Part shown: piece after piece, positions 42,767-52,739 of the stretch
Numbering within the stretch: position 1 is the stretch's first letter
Layout: each line of letters begins with the position of its first letter
NCBI GenBank assembly: GCA_033852115.1
Contig: JAWSVE010000003.1
Span: forward strand, 434,001 to 498,000
Source of the DNA: JAWSVE01 sp033852115
GTDB lineage: Bacteria > Pseudomonadota > Gammaproteobacteria > Pseudomonadales > Cellvibrionaceae
Length of the DNA stretch: 64,000 nucleotides
Reading direction: 5' to 3'
Program-made: the position numbers and the translations under genes
The notes under the pieces: model-generated
What the model saw: the letters and a program-made list of their open reading frames with translations, nothing else
Told to the model about the DNA's origin: nothing
Database searches by the model: none

Positions 42767-45580
42767 ATGAATCGTTCCCCATTGCGTAATAGAGTACTGC
42801 AACTCACCCTGATTCCAATCGCTCTCACTGTGATTACGCTTTCAGTTGCGCTGAATTTCTTTTTTGCGCAAGAACTCAATCACCAAATCCGAGATCGCGG
42901 GTACACAATCACATTTCAGGTAGCACGCATACTTGCACCATTGCTGACTCGTGAAATCCCCGAAACCTACCTGAATCAATCAATTGCCTATACTTTGCCA
43001 ACCGCGTTAGAAGACAGCTCGACTCGGGCTATCAGCGTTTACAAAGCCGACGGCCATATCGTGAAACATAGTGGACCTAAGTTTTTGCAGCCCATCACTT
43101 TAGACATCCTACGACGCGCCAACGACGAACCCGTCGTCATTGAGACGAGCGAATCATCGATTTTTATTCAGTCCGTGAAAGAGCGTAACAATCCAGCTGT
43201 GCTAGGTTGGGTGGTCGCAGAGATTACCCACGTTCCATTCTTAATAAAGCGCTACCAAATGCTGCTTGTCACCGCTCTCATTTCTTTTGGCGCATTGTTT
43301 ATCGGTATTGGGCTCAATGTAATTGCAGTCCGTCGCGTATCACGCCCCTTGCGACAAATTGAAAGCGCTATTGAAAAGTTAGCGAACAACGATTTTGACA
43401 TTGACCTCAGGTTTGATACCCGTTGGGCATATCAGCACTTAGGTGAACTGATTAACAATGCGGCGAAAAACCTTCGAGAGGCACAAGAGGAGCTTCTACA
43501 ACAATCGGAGCAAGCAACCGAAGAATTACGAGAGAGCTTAGATACAGTAGAGATACAAAACGTTAAGCTAAACATGGCCCGCAAAGAAGCTATTGAAGCT
43601 AATCAAGCGAAGTCCGCTTTTTTAGCAAATACAAGCCACGAGATCCGGACCCCAATTAATGGGATTCTTGGCTTCACTAGCTTAATGCAAAAAACCAGTC
43701 TAACCACGCAGCAAAAAGAATACTTAAATACCATACAAAAATCTTCACAAGGGCTGCTGGCACTGCTGAACGATGTGCTCGACGTATCCAAGCTTGAAAC
43801 CGGGCAGCTCGTACTCGATTACACGCCCTTTAATTTACGCGATGTCACTGAGGGTACCCTGCAGGCCCTCGCACCTCAAGCGCAAGAAAAACGTTGTGAG
43901 CTAATCGCTATTATCGATCCTAAGCTGCCAGTGCATTTACTCGGGGACTCACTGCGCCTCAAGCAAGTGCTAATCAATCTAGTCAATAATGCAATCAAGT
44001 TTTCAGATCACTGCCCCATCATTCTTAAAGTTGAAGAAGACTCAAGCAGTGATAGTTACGCCAAAGTTAAATTCAGCATCATAGACCAAGGCATCGGTAT
44101 TTCACCGAACCAGCAACAACATTTGTTCAACGCGTTTTCTCAAGCAGATGCATCTGACAGTCGACGTGAAGGCGGCGTAGGTCTAGGGCTTACCGTCGCC
44201 AAAGCGCTGGTAGAAAAGATGCAAGGCACAATTAGTTTATCCAGCGAAGCAGGAAAAGGCTCTACATTCTGGTTTACAGCCCAGTTTGGTTTAGATCGAC
44301 ATGGGGCCGCTCGCAAAGCGAACAATTTAGCCAAAGGGACGCGTGTACTCGTCTGTGAGTCAGACGAAGAAAGAAAAAAACAACTCGCTGCTTACCTAAC
44401 GAGTATGGAAGTGCAGTATCAATTCGTTGACGATCGCCAAGGACTAGTGGAAATCAAACGAAAACCCAAAGCACTTTCCTATTCGTGTGTTATCTGGGAC
44501 ACAAACGAACAAGACGATGTCGCACTTTGGCTTGAAGAGCAAAAGGTGTGTGAGCTATGTGACACCGACAATTCTACTGTCCTTATCGCCTTGGCCCCCT
44601 TCGGTAGCCGACTAGAACTCGAACCTGACGAGACTCAAGTTAACGTCCGCGTATTACAAAAACCACTGTCCTATGACTTGCTCTATGACGCAATACGCAG
44701 CGCATCAACCACTTCTGAACCTCAACAGCACGCACCTGTAGTAAAAACAGATCACGAAGAAACCATTGTCAACTATCCTAGCGTACGAATATTGGCTGTT
44801 GACGATAACAGCGCCAACTTGCAGTTGTTGGGGGAACTACTGAAAGATCTAAACACCGAAGTCACTCTAGCCGACAGTGGCGAGCAAGCATTAGCCCTAT
44901 TCCAGCAAGTAGACTTTGACCTAGTATTTATGGATATACAAATGCCAGGCATAGACGGGCTAGAGGCGACCCAACGTATCCGTCAAATTGAAACAGACCG
45001 ACGAACACCTGTAGTTGCATTGACTGCCCACGCAATGGGTGATCAGAAAGCAAAATTATTGCTAGCAGGAATGGACGATTACTTAAGTAAACCAGTGACA
45101 GAACAGCAATTACGCCACGTTATTCAGCGATGGACCAATGTTTCTCTGCGCGCAAACAATACGATTCCAACAAAGCCTCGGATGCATTTTGCAAATGCTT
45201 CCGGGCGCTCAATTGCCGATGTGGTGGACTTAAAGCTGAGCTTAGAGCTCGCCAACAACAAACCAAGCTTGGCTCGCGATATGTTGAGTATGTTATTAAA
45301 TAGCCTACCCGCTGAATTAGAAAAAATTACAAACACTTATCAAGTTGAAGACTTTGACTTGTTAGCAACGATTGTACATAAACTTAACGGCGGTGCGAGT
45401 TATTGCGGCGTTCCAAAATTAAAATCGAGCTGTGTAAAACTAGAAGGCCTACTTGAACAAAAACAGTATGAGAGTATCCACCATCCCTTCACGATGCTAT
45501 TGGACGCGATCCACCAACTGCTGAAATGGCATGATGAATTCGATTTAGACGCACTTTTTGAAGATGAACAGCCCGCGTAA
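42767..45580 (+). CDS. gacS: Hybrid sensor histidine kinase GacS/BarA
   Basis: Tripartite kinase that phosphorylates GacA/UvrY and so controls Rsm/Csr small RNAs. The 937-residue chain runs: TM1 (about 16-36), periplasmic region with VARILAPLLTREIPETYLNQ, TM2 (about 165-190), HAMP, dimerisation domain with His291 in NTSHEIRTPINGILGF, ATPase (LVNNAIKFS, GVGLGLTVAKALVEK), a degenerate receiver (about 520-640), an intact receiver with Asp723 (VFMDIQMPGIDG) and a C-terminal HPt domain with His871 (IVHKLNGGASYCG). It converges with recO ten bases away. Confidence 0.95.
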   Translation: MNRSPLRNRVLQLTLIPIALTVITLSVALNFFFAQELNHQIRDRGYTITFQVARILAPLLTREIPETYLNQSIAYTLPTALEDSSTRAISVYKADGHIVKHSGPKFLQPITLDILRRANDEPVVIETSESSIFIQSVKERNNPAVLGWVVAEITHVPFLIKRYQMLLVTALISFGALFIGIGLNVIAVRRVSRPLRQIESAIEKLANNDFDIDLRFDTRWAYQHLGELINNAAKNLREAQEELLQQSEQATEELRESLDTVEIQNVKLNMARKEAIEANQAKSAFLANTSHEIRTPINGILGFTSLMQKTSLTTQQKEYLNTIQKSSQGLLALLNDVLDVSKLETGQLVLDYTPFNLRDVTEGTLQALAPQAQEKRCELIAIIDPKLPVHLLGDSLRLKQVLINLVNNAIKFSDHCPIILKVEEDSSSDSYAKVKFSIIDQGIGISPNQQQHLFNAFSQADASDSRREGGVGLGLTVAKALVEKMQGTISLSSEAGKGSTFWFTAQFGLDRHGAARKANNLAKGTRVLVCESDEERKKQLAAYLTSMEVQYQFVDDRQGLVEIKRKPKALSYSCVIWDTNEQDDVALWLEEQKVCELCDTDNSTVLIALAPFGSRLELEPDETQVNVRVLQKPLSYDLLYDAIRSASTTSEPQQHAPVVKTDHEETIVNYPSVRILAVDDNSANLQLLGELLKDLNTEVTLADSGEQALALFQQVDFDLVFMDIQMPGIDGLEATQRIRQIETDRRTPVVALTAHAMGDQKAKLLLAGMDDYLSKPVTEQQLRHVIQRWTNVSLRANNTIPTKPRMHFANASGRSIADVVDLKLSLELANNKPSLARDMLSMLLNSLPAELEKITNTYQVEDFDLLATIVHKLNGGASYCGVPKLKSSCVKLEGLLEQKQYESIHHPFTMLLDAIHQLLKWHDEFDLDALFEDEQPA

Positions 45581-45590
45581 CGTCGAAACA

Positions 45591-46304
45591 CTACCTGAAT
45601 AACTCTCTGCTTTTGAGCGGTTTATTGCCAATATGGGGCGCAAGCAGTTCTCGTACTAGCCTTTTTGCTGCGCGCCGAACCGATACATCTGAAAAATCGT
45701 TATTAATAACAGAGAGCAATTCACTTCCCAGATAACTGCCTTGCTGCTTCTCAAGGTTACCGTCGATTTTAACAAAACCCATCATTTCGGCGATACGGTA
45801 TTGCGAATTCGGCTCAAGCTCATCACCGGTAGAGATATCACTAAATGTGAGTCCGTAACCCATCAGCTCAAGCAGTTCAAATTCAAACGCTCTGAGTAGC
45901 GGTTCAAGGTAGTCATTGCTATCTCCCTCAAGAGTTTCCAGCGAAGTCATTACTTGATCGTAACGACGGAATACTTCACTACAGTCATCATGACTGGGCA
46001 AAAGGCGAATAACTAATTCGTTCACATACAAGCCGCAGAACATTCTACGACCCATTAATTGCCGTAATTGTCCCTGCTGTTCTAGCTCAGTTAACGTTTT
46101 TAAATCGCTTTTTCCCTGCCAGCTAGCCACTAGTTTTGTAAATGGATAAACGGGAAAACGATGGCGGCCTCTAGCGGATCGAGCGCCTTTGGCAACGACG
46201 GTTAAACGTCCATGGTCCTCACTAAGCACATCGACGAGTAAACTAGAATCTTGAAAGGGTCGACTATGAAGAATATAGACAGACTGTAAGTAAACTGAGG
46301 CCAT
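45591..46304 (-). CDS. recO: DNA repair protein RecO
   Basis: RecO works with RecR to load RecA on SSB-coated gaps. The 237-residue protein begins with the OB-fold segment YILHSRPFQDSSLLVDVLSE and has RLTVVAKGARSARGRHRFPV, followed by the helical C-terminal domain (VNELVIRLLPSHDDCSEVFR, FEFELLELMGYGLTF). It ends the lepA-lepB-rnc-era-recO run, 39 bases after era. Confidence 0.95.
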   Translation of the reverse strand: MASVYLQSVYILHSRPFQDSSLLVDVLSEDHGRLTVVAKGARSARGRHRFPVYPFTKLVASWQGKSDLKTLTELEQQGQLRQLMGRRMFCGLYVNELVIRLLPSHDDCSEVFRRYDQVMTSLETLEGDSNDYLEPLLRAFEFELLELMGYGLTFSDISTGDELEPNSQYRIAEMMGFVKIDGNLEKQQGSYLGSELLSVINNDFSDVSVRRAAKRLVRELLAPHIGNKPLKSRELFR

Positions 46305-46343
46305 ACAGAAATTCCACTGACGGCATATTAAGATAGCTATATG

Positions 46344-47243
46344 TTAATCGTTGTATCCGAGGCTTCGGAGTGCCCTGTCATCGTCCGACCAGCCAGATTT
46401 TACTTTCACCCAAAGTTTAAGCATAACCTGTCTCTCAATAAGCCCTTCAATCTCTTCTCTAGCTTCTTGACCAATAAGCTTTATGCGAGAACCTTTCTGG
46501 CCAATGAGAATGGTTTTCTGGCCTTCACGCTCGACTAGTATCACGGCACTTATGTGAACAGTCGGTTGAGTTTCATCAAACTCTTCAATTTCAACGGTGG
46601 TTTGATAAGGCAACTCATCTCCCAGCTGCCGCATTATTTTCTCTCGTATAATCTCGGCAGCCAAAAACCGTATACTTTTATCGGTAATTTGCTCATCATC
46701 AAAAACGTGTTCATTCTCCGGCAAATGCTGCTCGATCACTTCCTCTAAACGCGATAAGTTATCATTTCTGAGAGCCGATATAGGCACGATATCCGATGCA
46801 TCGAGCTTGCTTGCAAGGGTCTGTAAATGCGGTAGCAGCACCTCTTTCTTGTCGAGCTGATCGATTTTATTAACGACAAGGATCACCGGCACATCCGATT
46901 TTCTAAGCGCTGCGGCTATCGCCTCTTCTTGATCAGTCCATTGAGTTTTTTCTACCAAAAACACCACCACATCAACATCCAGCATGGCGGAAACCGCGAC
47001 CCGATTCATATACCGATTAATGGCTCGATTTTGGCCGCTATGCTGCCCCGGGGTATCTACATAAATTGCCTGAGTAGCCCCTTCAGTTTTAATTCCAAGC
47101 ACATTGTGTCGAGTTGTTTGGGGCTTCCTTGATGTAATGCAAAGCTTCTGACCGAGAATATGATTGAGCAGCGTCGACTTACCAACATTCGGTCGTCCAA
47201 CAATTGCAACATAGCCACACTTGCTTACTGGGGAATCGTTCAT
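46344..47243 (-). CDS. era: GTPase Era
   Basis: Era is a GTPase that binds 16S rRNA near its 3' end and assists 30S maturation. The 299-residue protein has the G motifs (VAIVGRPNVGKSTLLNHILG, VDTPGQHSG, LVVNKIDQLD) and a C-terminal KH domain with VEREGQKTILIGQKGSRIKL. Its ATGA start overlaps the rnc stop by four bases, so RNase III and Era are translated together, as in most gammaproteobacteria. Confidence 0.97.
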   Translation of the reverse strand: MNDSPVSKCGYVAIVGRPNVGKSTLLNHILGQKLCITSRKPQTTRHNVLGIKTEGATQAIYVDTPGQHSGQNRAINRYMNRVAVSAMLDVDVVVFLVEKTQWTDQEEAIAAALRKSDVPVILVVNKIDQLDKKEVLLPHLQTLASKLDASDIVPISALRNDNLSRLEEVIEQHLPENEHVFDDEQITDKSIRFLAAEIIREKIMRQLGDELPYQTTVEIEEFDETQPTVHISAVILVEREGQKTILIGQKGSRIKLIGQEAREEIEGLIERQVMLKLWVKVKSGWSDDDRALRSLGYND

Positions 47244-47917
47244 GAATTTAACTCTTGCAGTATCGCTTCGGCGGCTAGTTTTTCCGCTTGTTTACGGCTT
47301 GACGCGGATACCACTTTCGGCTGATTTAATAGCTGTATTTTACAACTCACCGTAAATACCTGTTCGTGAGACTTGCCATCTACATTAATCACTTCGTACT
47401 CGGGCAATGGTTGACCTTTACTTTGTAATAGCTCCTGCAGAGTAGACTTGGGATCTTTTGCCACTTTATCAATAACAATTGACTCTAGGCGTGAAGCAAA
47501 CCAGGGAAGCACCACCCGCTTGCAGGTTTCAAAGTCAGAGTCTAAGTAAATTGCGCCAATAATCGCTTCGGTACAATCTGCAAGTATGGATGCGCGACGG
47601 TGGCCACCACTTTTCAATTCACCCTCACCAAGGATAATTGATTCACCCAGCTCGAATTCTCGCGCAATCTCGGCTAACGTTTCACCTTTGACTAGTTGCG
47701 AGCGCAAACGACTTAATTGGCCTTCTTTGGCTTTAGGAAACTTGGTATACAGGTATTCCGCAATGAAAACTCCTAAAAGTGAATCGCCTAGGAACTCCAG
47801 ACGCTCATTATGTTGCGGCGCCGCACTGCGGTGGGTGAGTGCTTGAATAAATAGCTGAGGATTACCAAATTGGTAGCTGAGAGAGCGCAGGAGACGCTCT
47901 CTTGATAGATCATTCAT
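47240..47917 (-). CDS. rnc: Ribonuclease III
   Basis: Cuts double-stranded RNA, including rRNA precursors. The 225-residue protein has the catalytic signature NERLEFLGDSLLGVFIAEYL (about residues 37-56), the second metal-site segment ILADCTEAIIGAIYLD, and a C-terminal dsRNA-binding domain (PKSTLQELLQSKGQPLPEYE, KQAEKLAAEAILQEL). It overlaps the upstream DUF4845 gene by eight bases and era by four. Confidence 0.97.
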   Translation of the reverse strand: MNDLSRERLLRSLSYQFGNPQLFIQALTHRSAAPQHNERLEFLGDSLLGVFIAEYLYTKFPKAKEGQLSRLRSQLVKGETLAEIAREFELGESIILGEGELKSGGHRRASILADCTEAIIGAIYLDSDFETCKRVVLPWFASRLESIVIDKVAKDPKSTLQELLQSKGQPLPEYEVINVDGKSHEQVFTVSCKIQLLNQPKVVSASSRKQAEKLAAEAILQELNS

Positions 47918-48347
47918 CGTCGAGTGGAGTGCAGCACTCTGTCGGACGAGAGCTATCGAATTGGTTTTTAAAGGCCACTACCACATCGACATTATAGAAG
48001 AGTGGTATGCGGCGCTCATAGTTAATATCTACAATAAATTTGTCTTTTGATATCTTAATATCTATTTCTTTCTTAGAAATATTTCGAATGTTGTTGATAG
48101 TAAACCGATTACTAATAAAACTGCTGATATCATCCTTGGAAACTTTACTCACATCACCTTCGTCTCGAATAAGTTCGGGTAAATCCTTCAATGTACTGGT
48201 GATGTACATGTTATCAAAATACTGTGGCCCAACCTTGAAAGCACACAAGCCAATAAAACCAGCAGCAGAAATAATCGCCAACCAGGCAATAGAGGACAAC
48301 CCTCGTTGAGAGCGTAAGCAATTCATAGATTTCATTTTGAAAGTCAT
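47910..48347 (-). CDS. DUF4845 membrane-anchored protein
   Basis: The 145-residue protein has one N-terminal membrane helix (about 18-36, LSSIAWLAIISAAGFIGLC) and a periplasmic domain with KVGPQYFDNMYITSTLKDLP. This is the usual gene between lepB and rnc in Pseudomonas-like genomes. The QRGLSSIAW start resembles a type IV pilin-like leader, but no pilin function is claimed. AGGGGA supports the ATG at 48347. Function unknown. Confidence 0.87.
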   Translation of the reverse strand: MTFKMKSMNCLRSQRGLSSIAWLAIISAAGFIGLCAFKVGPQYFDNMYITSTLKDLPELIRDEGDVSKVSKDDISSFISNRFTINNIRNISKKEIDIKISKDKFIVDINYERRIPLFYNVDVVVAFKNQFDSSRPTECCTPLDDE

Positions 48348-48364
48348 GGCAGTCCCCTTTCTAC

Positions 48365-49234
48365 CTAGTCAATGCCACCCACGCGATCAAAGCTAGGCAA
48401 ACTCAATCGATTTTCCCAGTGCATCCATATAGCAAAAGCCTTGCCCACTATACGCTCTTCGGGCACAACCCCCCAATCCCGGCTATCGGAGCTATTATCC
48501 CGGTTGTCGCCCATCATGAAATAGTGCCCCTCTGGAACCACATAGGTGCCTTTTCGGCTTAAACTTCCCGGCACAACGCACTTGCGAAGAATATGGGTGG
48601 TCTCACCCAAGGTTTCTTCCATTAGGTGGTAATTGGAGTTCGCTCGAGCGCAATGTTCGCGGCTACTGGTCGCACCCTCTGACTTGACGAATGTCTGCTC
48701 TATTACCTCTCCGTTAATAGTTAGCTCATGGTTATTATAGGTGATCGTATCGCCTGGCAGCCCTATAACACGCTTGATGAAATAGCGGCTTTCATGAGGC
48801 GGGAAAAACACCATGACATCGCCACGTCTAGGGTCGCTAATATTCACTACTTTCGTACGAGCAACCGGCAGTCGCAAACCGTAGGTGAATTTATTAACTA
48901 AAATGAAGTCTCCGACCTCTAGGGTTGGAACCATAGATTCAGATGGGATTTGAAACGGTTCGATCACGAACGAACGCAGAACCAATACCAACGCTAAGAT
49001 TGGGAAAAATGACTTAGAATACTCCACCAGCACGGGCTCTTGCTCGGCCGCTTCTCTCGCGATGAGGTAGTGTTCATCGTCGTCTCCACGAGAAATGCCT
49101 TCTCGCTGGAATTGATTTTCGACTTCTTTAACGGCCGCTTTACGTTGCTTCGATAGCACAAGCCAATCAAATAGCCACACACCGCCTGTCACGAACACGG
49201 CAATGACTAATATGAGCGGGAAATTAATATCCAT
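48365..49234 (-). CDS. lepB: Signal peptidase I
   Basis: Removes signal peptides from secreted preproteins at the outer face of the inner membrane. The 289-residue protein has two N-terminal membrane segments (about 4-26 and 76-92), the catalytic Ser100 in IPSESMVPTL, the catalytic Lys154 in YFIKRVIGLPGDTI, and the box E motif FMMGDNRDNSSDSRDWG. It follows lepA by 35 bases and precedes the DUF4845 gene by 17. Confidence 0.97.
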   Translation of the reverse strand: MDINFPLILVIAVFVTGGVWLFDWLVLSKQRKAAVKEVENQFQREGISRGDDDEHYLIAREAAEQEPVLVEYSKSFFPILALVLVLRSFVIEPFQIPSESMVPTLEVGDFILVNKFTYGLRLPVARTKVVNISDPRRGDVMVFFPPHESRYFIKRVIGLPGDTITYNNHELTINGEVIEQTFVKSEGATSSREHCARANSNYHLMEETLGETTHILRKCVVPGSLSRKGTYVVPEGHYFMMGDNRDNSSDSRDWGVVPEERIVGKAFAIWMHWENRLSLPSFDRVGGID

Positions 49235-49269
49235 TTGTAGAGGTCTCTCCGAATACAGCTGGCTTAGGT

Positions 49270-51069
49270 TTAGTTATCGACCTTGAGAACGGCCAAAAAA
49301 GCATCCTGGGGAATTTCAACGCGACCCACTTGCTTCATACGGCGTTTACCGGCTTTCTGTTTTTCTAAAAGCTTTTTCTTACGCGTGACATCACCGCCAT
49401 AGCATTTAGCGGTAACGTTTTTACGTAGCGCTTTAACCGTCGAACGTGCAACAATCTGACCGCCAATCGCAGCCTGGATAGCAACATCAAACATTTGCCT
49501 AGGAATAAGTTCCTTCATTTTTTCGACGAGCTGGCGCCCTTTATATTGAGCGTTATCACGGTGCACAATCAACGCAAGCGCATCAACCTTTTCGCCATTA
49601 ATCAGCACGTCTAAGCGCACCAGTTTCGCTGCTTCAAATTTTACGAAATTGTAATCCAGCGACGCAAATCCACGGCTTACCGATTTTAGGCGATCAAAGA
49701 AATCCATCACGACTTCATTCATTGGCAAGTAATAACTGACAGATACTTGATTTCCAATGTACTGCATATCTTTTTGCACACCGCGTTTTTCAACACAGAG
49801 TGTAATAACCGCTCCCAGATAATCTGAAGGGACTAAAATATTCGCTTCGACAATGGGCTCTCGCATTTCCTCTAAGTTACCAGGGTCAGGCAACTTAGAA
49901 GGGTTATCCACGTAGACAATCTCGCCATCATTCTTTTTGACCTCATAAACAACTGTTGGAGCGGTGGTGATGAGATCTAGGTCATATTCACGCTCGAGAC
50001 GTTCTTGAATGATCTCCATATGGAGCATACCCAAGAATCCGCAGCGAAAACCAAACCCGAGAGCATCCGAGCTTTCTGGCTCGAAGAATAAAGATGCATC
50101 GTTTAACGTTAATTTGGCCAATGCTTCACGAAACGATTCGTAATCATCAGACGATACGGGAAACATGCCCGAATAGACTTGGGGCTTCACTTTTTGAAAG
50201 CCTGGTAACGCTTCGACGTCTGGGGTTTTACTATGAGTAATCGTGTCGCCAACAGGCGCGCCGTGGATATCCTTAATACCGGCAACAACAAAGCCCACTT
50301 CGCCAGCCTTTAGCGCTTTGAGTTTTTCTAATTTCGGTGTAAACACACCAACGCTATCGACAACGTGTGCTTTACCAATAGATTTAGTAATAATCTTATC
50401 TTTAACGTTTAAGGTGCCGTTTTTGACCCGCACCAACGATACCACTCCAAGATAATTATCGAACCAGGAGTCGATAATTAACGCCTGCAGGGGCCCGTCA
50501 GCATCTCCCTCAGGAGGAGGAATAAGCTCCACAAGCTGTTCCAATACATCTTCGAGCCCCAGGCCAGACTTTGCGCTACAGCGCACGGCGTCTGTCGCAT
50601 CTATCCCAATAATATCTTCTATTTCTTGAGCGACTCGGTCTGGCTCTGCCTGCGGCAAATCCATTTTATTAAGCACAGGGATAACCTCTAAGCCCTGCTC
50701 AATAGCGGTGTAACAGTTCGCAACCGACTGCGCTTCAACACCTTGCGCGGCGTCGACTACCAACAGCGCACCTTCGCAGGCCGCTAACGACCGAGAGACT
50801 TCATAGGAAAAGTCTACGTGCCCTGGGGTATCAATAAAATTTAACTCGTAGGTTTTTCCATCGCGAGCTTTATAAGGCAAGTGCACACTCTGCGCCTTAA
50901 TGGTGATACCGCGTTCACGCTCGATGTCCATCGAGTCAAGCACCTGCTCCGTCATCTCACGGTCGGTAAGCCCGCCACACAATTGGATAAAACGATCAGC
51001 AATAGTGGATTTGCCGTGATCGATATGGGCGATGATAGAGAAGTTGCGAATATGGCTAAGATCAGTCAC
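49270..51069 (-). CDS. lepA: Elongation factor 4 (LepA)
   Basis: Ribosome-bound translational GTPase. The 599-residue protein has the G domain (FSIIAHIDHGKSTIADRFIQ, FIDTPGHVDFSYEVSRSLAA, LNKMDLPQA), EF-G-like domains II, III and V (FRCGFLGMLHMEIIQERLER) and the LepA-specific C-terminal domain (CYGGDVTRKKKLLEKQKAGK). It heads lepA-lepB-DUF4845-rnc-era-recO. A terminator separates it from mucD upstream. Confidence 0.97.
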   Translation of the reverse strand: MTDLSHIRNFSIIAHIDHGKSTIADRFIQLCGGLTDREMTEQVLDSMDIERERGITIKAQSVHLPYKARDGKTYELNFIDTPGHVDFSYEVSRSLAACEGALLVVDAAQGVEAQSVANCYTAIEQGLEVIPVLNKMDLPQAEPDRVAQEIEDIIGIDATDAVRCSAKSGLGLEDVLEQLVELIPPPEGDADGPLQALIIDSWFDNYLGVVSLVRVKNGTLNVKDKIITKSIGKAHVVDSVGVFTPKLEKLKALKAGEVGFVVAGIKDIHGAPVGDTITHSKTPDVEALPGFQKVKPQVYSGMFPVSSDDYESFREALAKLTLNDASLFFEPESSDALGFGFRCGFLGMLHMEIIQERLEREYDLDLITTAPTVVYEVKKNDGEIVYVDNPSKLPDPGNLEEMREPIVEANILVPSDYLGAVITLCVEKRGVQKDMQYIGNQVSVSYYLPMNEVVMDFFDRLKSVSRGFASLDYNFVKFEAAKLVRLDVLINGEKVDALALIVHRDNAQYKGRQLVEKMKELIPRQMFDVAIQAAIGGQIVARSTVKALRKNVTAKCYGGDVTRKKKLLEKQKAGKRRMKQVGRVEIPQDAFLAVLKVDN

Positions 51070-51199
51070 AAAGGGATAAACTACTTAAAAATCATAATGT
51101 TACGGACCCAGCACAGGGCCCAACCGGCGCACAGTCTACCGCATTTACCACTACCTTTGCAGAGTTATTTTTTAGCGGTGTTCCGTGTGAAGAAGACCT

Positions 51200-51226
51200 A
51201 CAAAAAAAGGGGGCCGAAGCCCCCTC
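51200..51226 (-). terminator. Rho-independent terminator after mucD
   Basis: AGGGGGC/GCCCCCT (51208-51225) with a CGAA tetraloop forms a strong hairpin, and the minus strand continues with TTTTTTG. It lies 12 bases past the mucD stop, ending the algU-mucABCD operon. Confidence 0.9.
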
Positions 51227-51236
51227 TTATACGTAC

Positions 51237-52625
51237 TTAATCTTTGATAACTATTGTCCGGAAAGCTGGTTGACCTCGCCTAAAAAAGCGTATTGGAAGC
51301 AAGCTATTGCTCGGTAGTGTGGCCTCCACAGTTTGGAAGCTTTCAATATTGGTGACGTCTTTGAAGCCAATCTGCACGATCACATCGCCCGGCTGTAATC
51401 CAGAAGCCGCTGCTGGACTATCGGGCTCAACGCGATTGACAACAACACCACCGCTGACCTGATTGCTACTCAGCAGATCCGGAGATGCCTCTTCGACTAC
51501 AACACCTAAACGGCCAGAGTCTTGAGTGGGAGGAGCCGTTGCAGATCCCGCCGCTTGAACAACATTACTATCTAAAGTACCAACTACCACCTCTAATGTC
51601 TTCGCCTTACCTTCTCGCATAATCTCAACGTCGACTTTCGTGTCAGGCTCAGTGGCACCAACAACCGGGGGTAAATCAGAAGATTTCGCAATTTTTTCGC
51701 CGTCGAACTTTAAGATTACATCACCCGCCCTGAGTCCAGAGCCCTCAGCAGGACCTCCCGGCACAACCATTTCAACCAATGCGCCAGCGGGCTTCTTCAA
51801 ACCGAACGCCTCAGCCAGGTCACGAGACATATCGCTTATTGATACCCCTAACCAACCGCGATCAACATGTCCTTTGTCCTTCAATTGCGCAACAACGGAT
51901 TGGGCAAGTGACGACGGGATAGCAAAAGACAACCCCATGTAACCACCTGAGCGCGTGTAAATTTGCGAGTTAATGCCAACGACCTCTCCATCCAGATTGA
52001 ATAATGGCCCGCCGGAATTACCTGGGTTAATGGCGACGTCCGTTTGAATGAACGGCACGTAAGAGCCATTAGTGTCACCACGAATACTGCGGCCTATCGC
52101 ACTAACGATGCCCTGGCTCGCTGAAAAATCCAGCCCAAACGGGGAGCCGATAGCCAGCACCCAGTCGCCAACTCGAAGCTCTTCGTCATTCGCAAAAGCT
52201 AAATAAGGCAAATCATCCGCGTCTATTTTTAGCAGGGCCAAATCTGATCGCGGGTCCGCACCAATCACCTCGGCGTCAAATTCTCGGTTATCGAGCAAGC
52301 GAACATTAATTTCCGATGCGCCTTCTACAACATGATTATTGGTCAAGACATAACCATCTTCAGAAATAATGAAACCAGACCCCATACCGCCGACATTCCT
52401 CTCCGGCATTTGTCTTGGGTCTAAGAATCGTTTGAAAAACTCGGGCAACTCTTGACCTTGATAAGGGTTACCACGACCAGCAACAGTGGTCATTGTGGTT
52501 ATCTTTACGACAGCCGGGGTTTTCTTTTCGATTAAATCTGCGAAATCAGGCAACGCTCCGCGCGCTTGTGCCAAGGCAGGGAAGATAACGCTTAATACAA
52601 CTAAGACAAAAACAAACCGCTTCAA
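51237..52625 (-). CDS. mucD: Periplasmic serine protease MucD (DegP/HtrA family), TTG start
   Basis: HtrA protease and chaperone that degrades misfolded envelope proteins and restrains AlgU activation. I start it at a TTG (52625): a perfect AGGAGG lies nine bases upstream and the product then begins with a normal signal peptide (MKRFVFVLVVLSVIFPALAQ), 462 residues in all. The frame runs 33 codons further up without such support. The triad is His98 (TNNHVVEG), Asp128 (PRSDLALLK) and Ser204 (NPGNSGGPLFN), followed by two PDZ domains (about 260-350 and 370-460). Confidence 0.95.
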   Translation of the reverse strand: MKRFVFVLVVLSVIFPALAQARGALPDFADLIEKKTPAVVKITTMTTVAGRGNPYQGQELPEFFKRFLDPRQMPERNVGGMGSGFIISEDGYVLTNNHVVEGASEINVRLLDNREFDAEVIGADPRSDLALLKIDADDLPYLAFANDEELRVGDWVLAIGSPFGLDFSASQGIVSAIGRSIRGDTNGSYVPFIQTDVAINPGNSGGPLFNLDGEVVGINSQIYTRSGGYMGLSFAIPSSLAQSVVAQLKDKGHVDRGWLGVSISDMSRDLAEAFGLKKPAGALVEMVVPGGPAEGSGLRAGDVILKFDGEKIAKSSDLPPVVGATEPDTKVDVEIMREGKAKTLEVVVGTLDSNVVQAAGSATAPPTQDSGRLGVVVEEASPDLLSSNQVSGGVVVNRVEPDSPAAASGLQPGDVIVQIGFKDVTNIESFQTVEATLPSNSLLPIRFFRRGQPAFRTIVIKD

Positions 52626-52739
52626 GGGAACGGACCTCCTATTTGTTAATAACTGAGCTTTGACCAACCTGCAATTTGGATCACTGAAAGTCCAAAAAAG
52701 TTTCTGGGCGGGTCTCAAAGACAATGATTTTCGGTGCAG

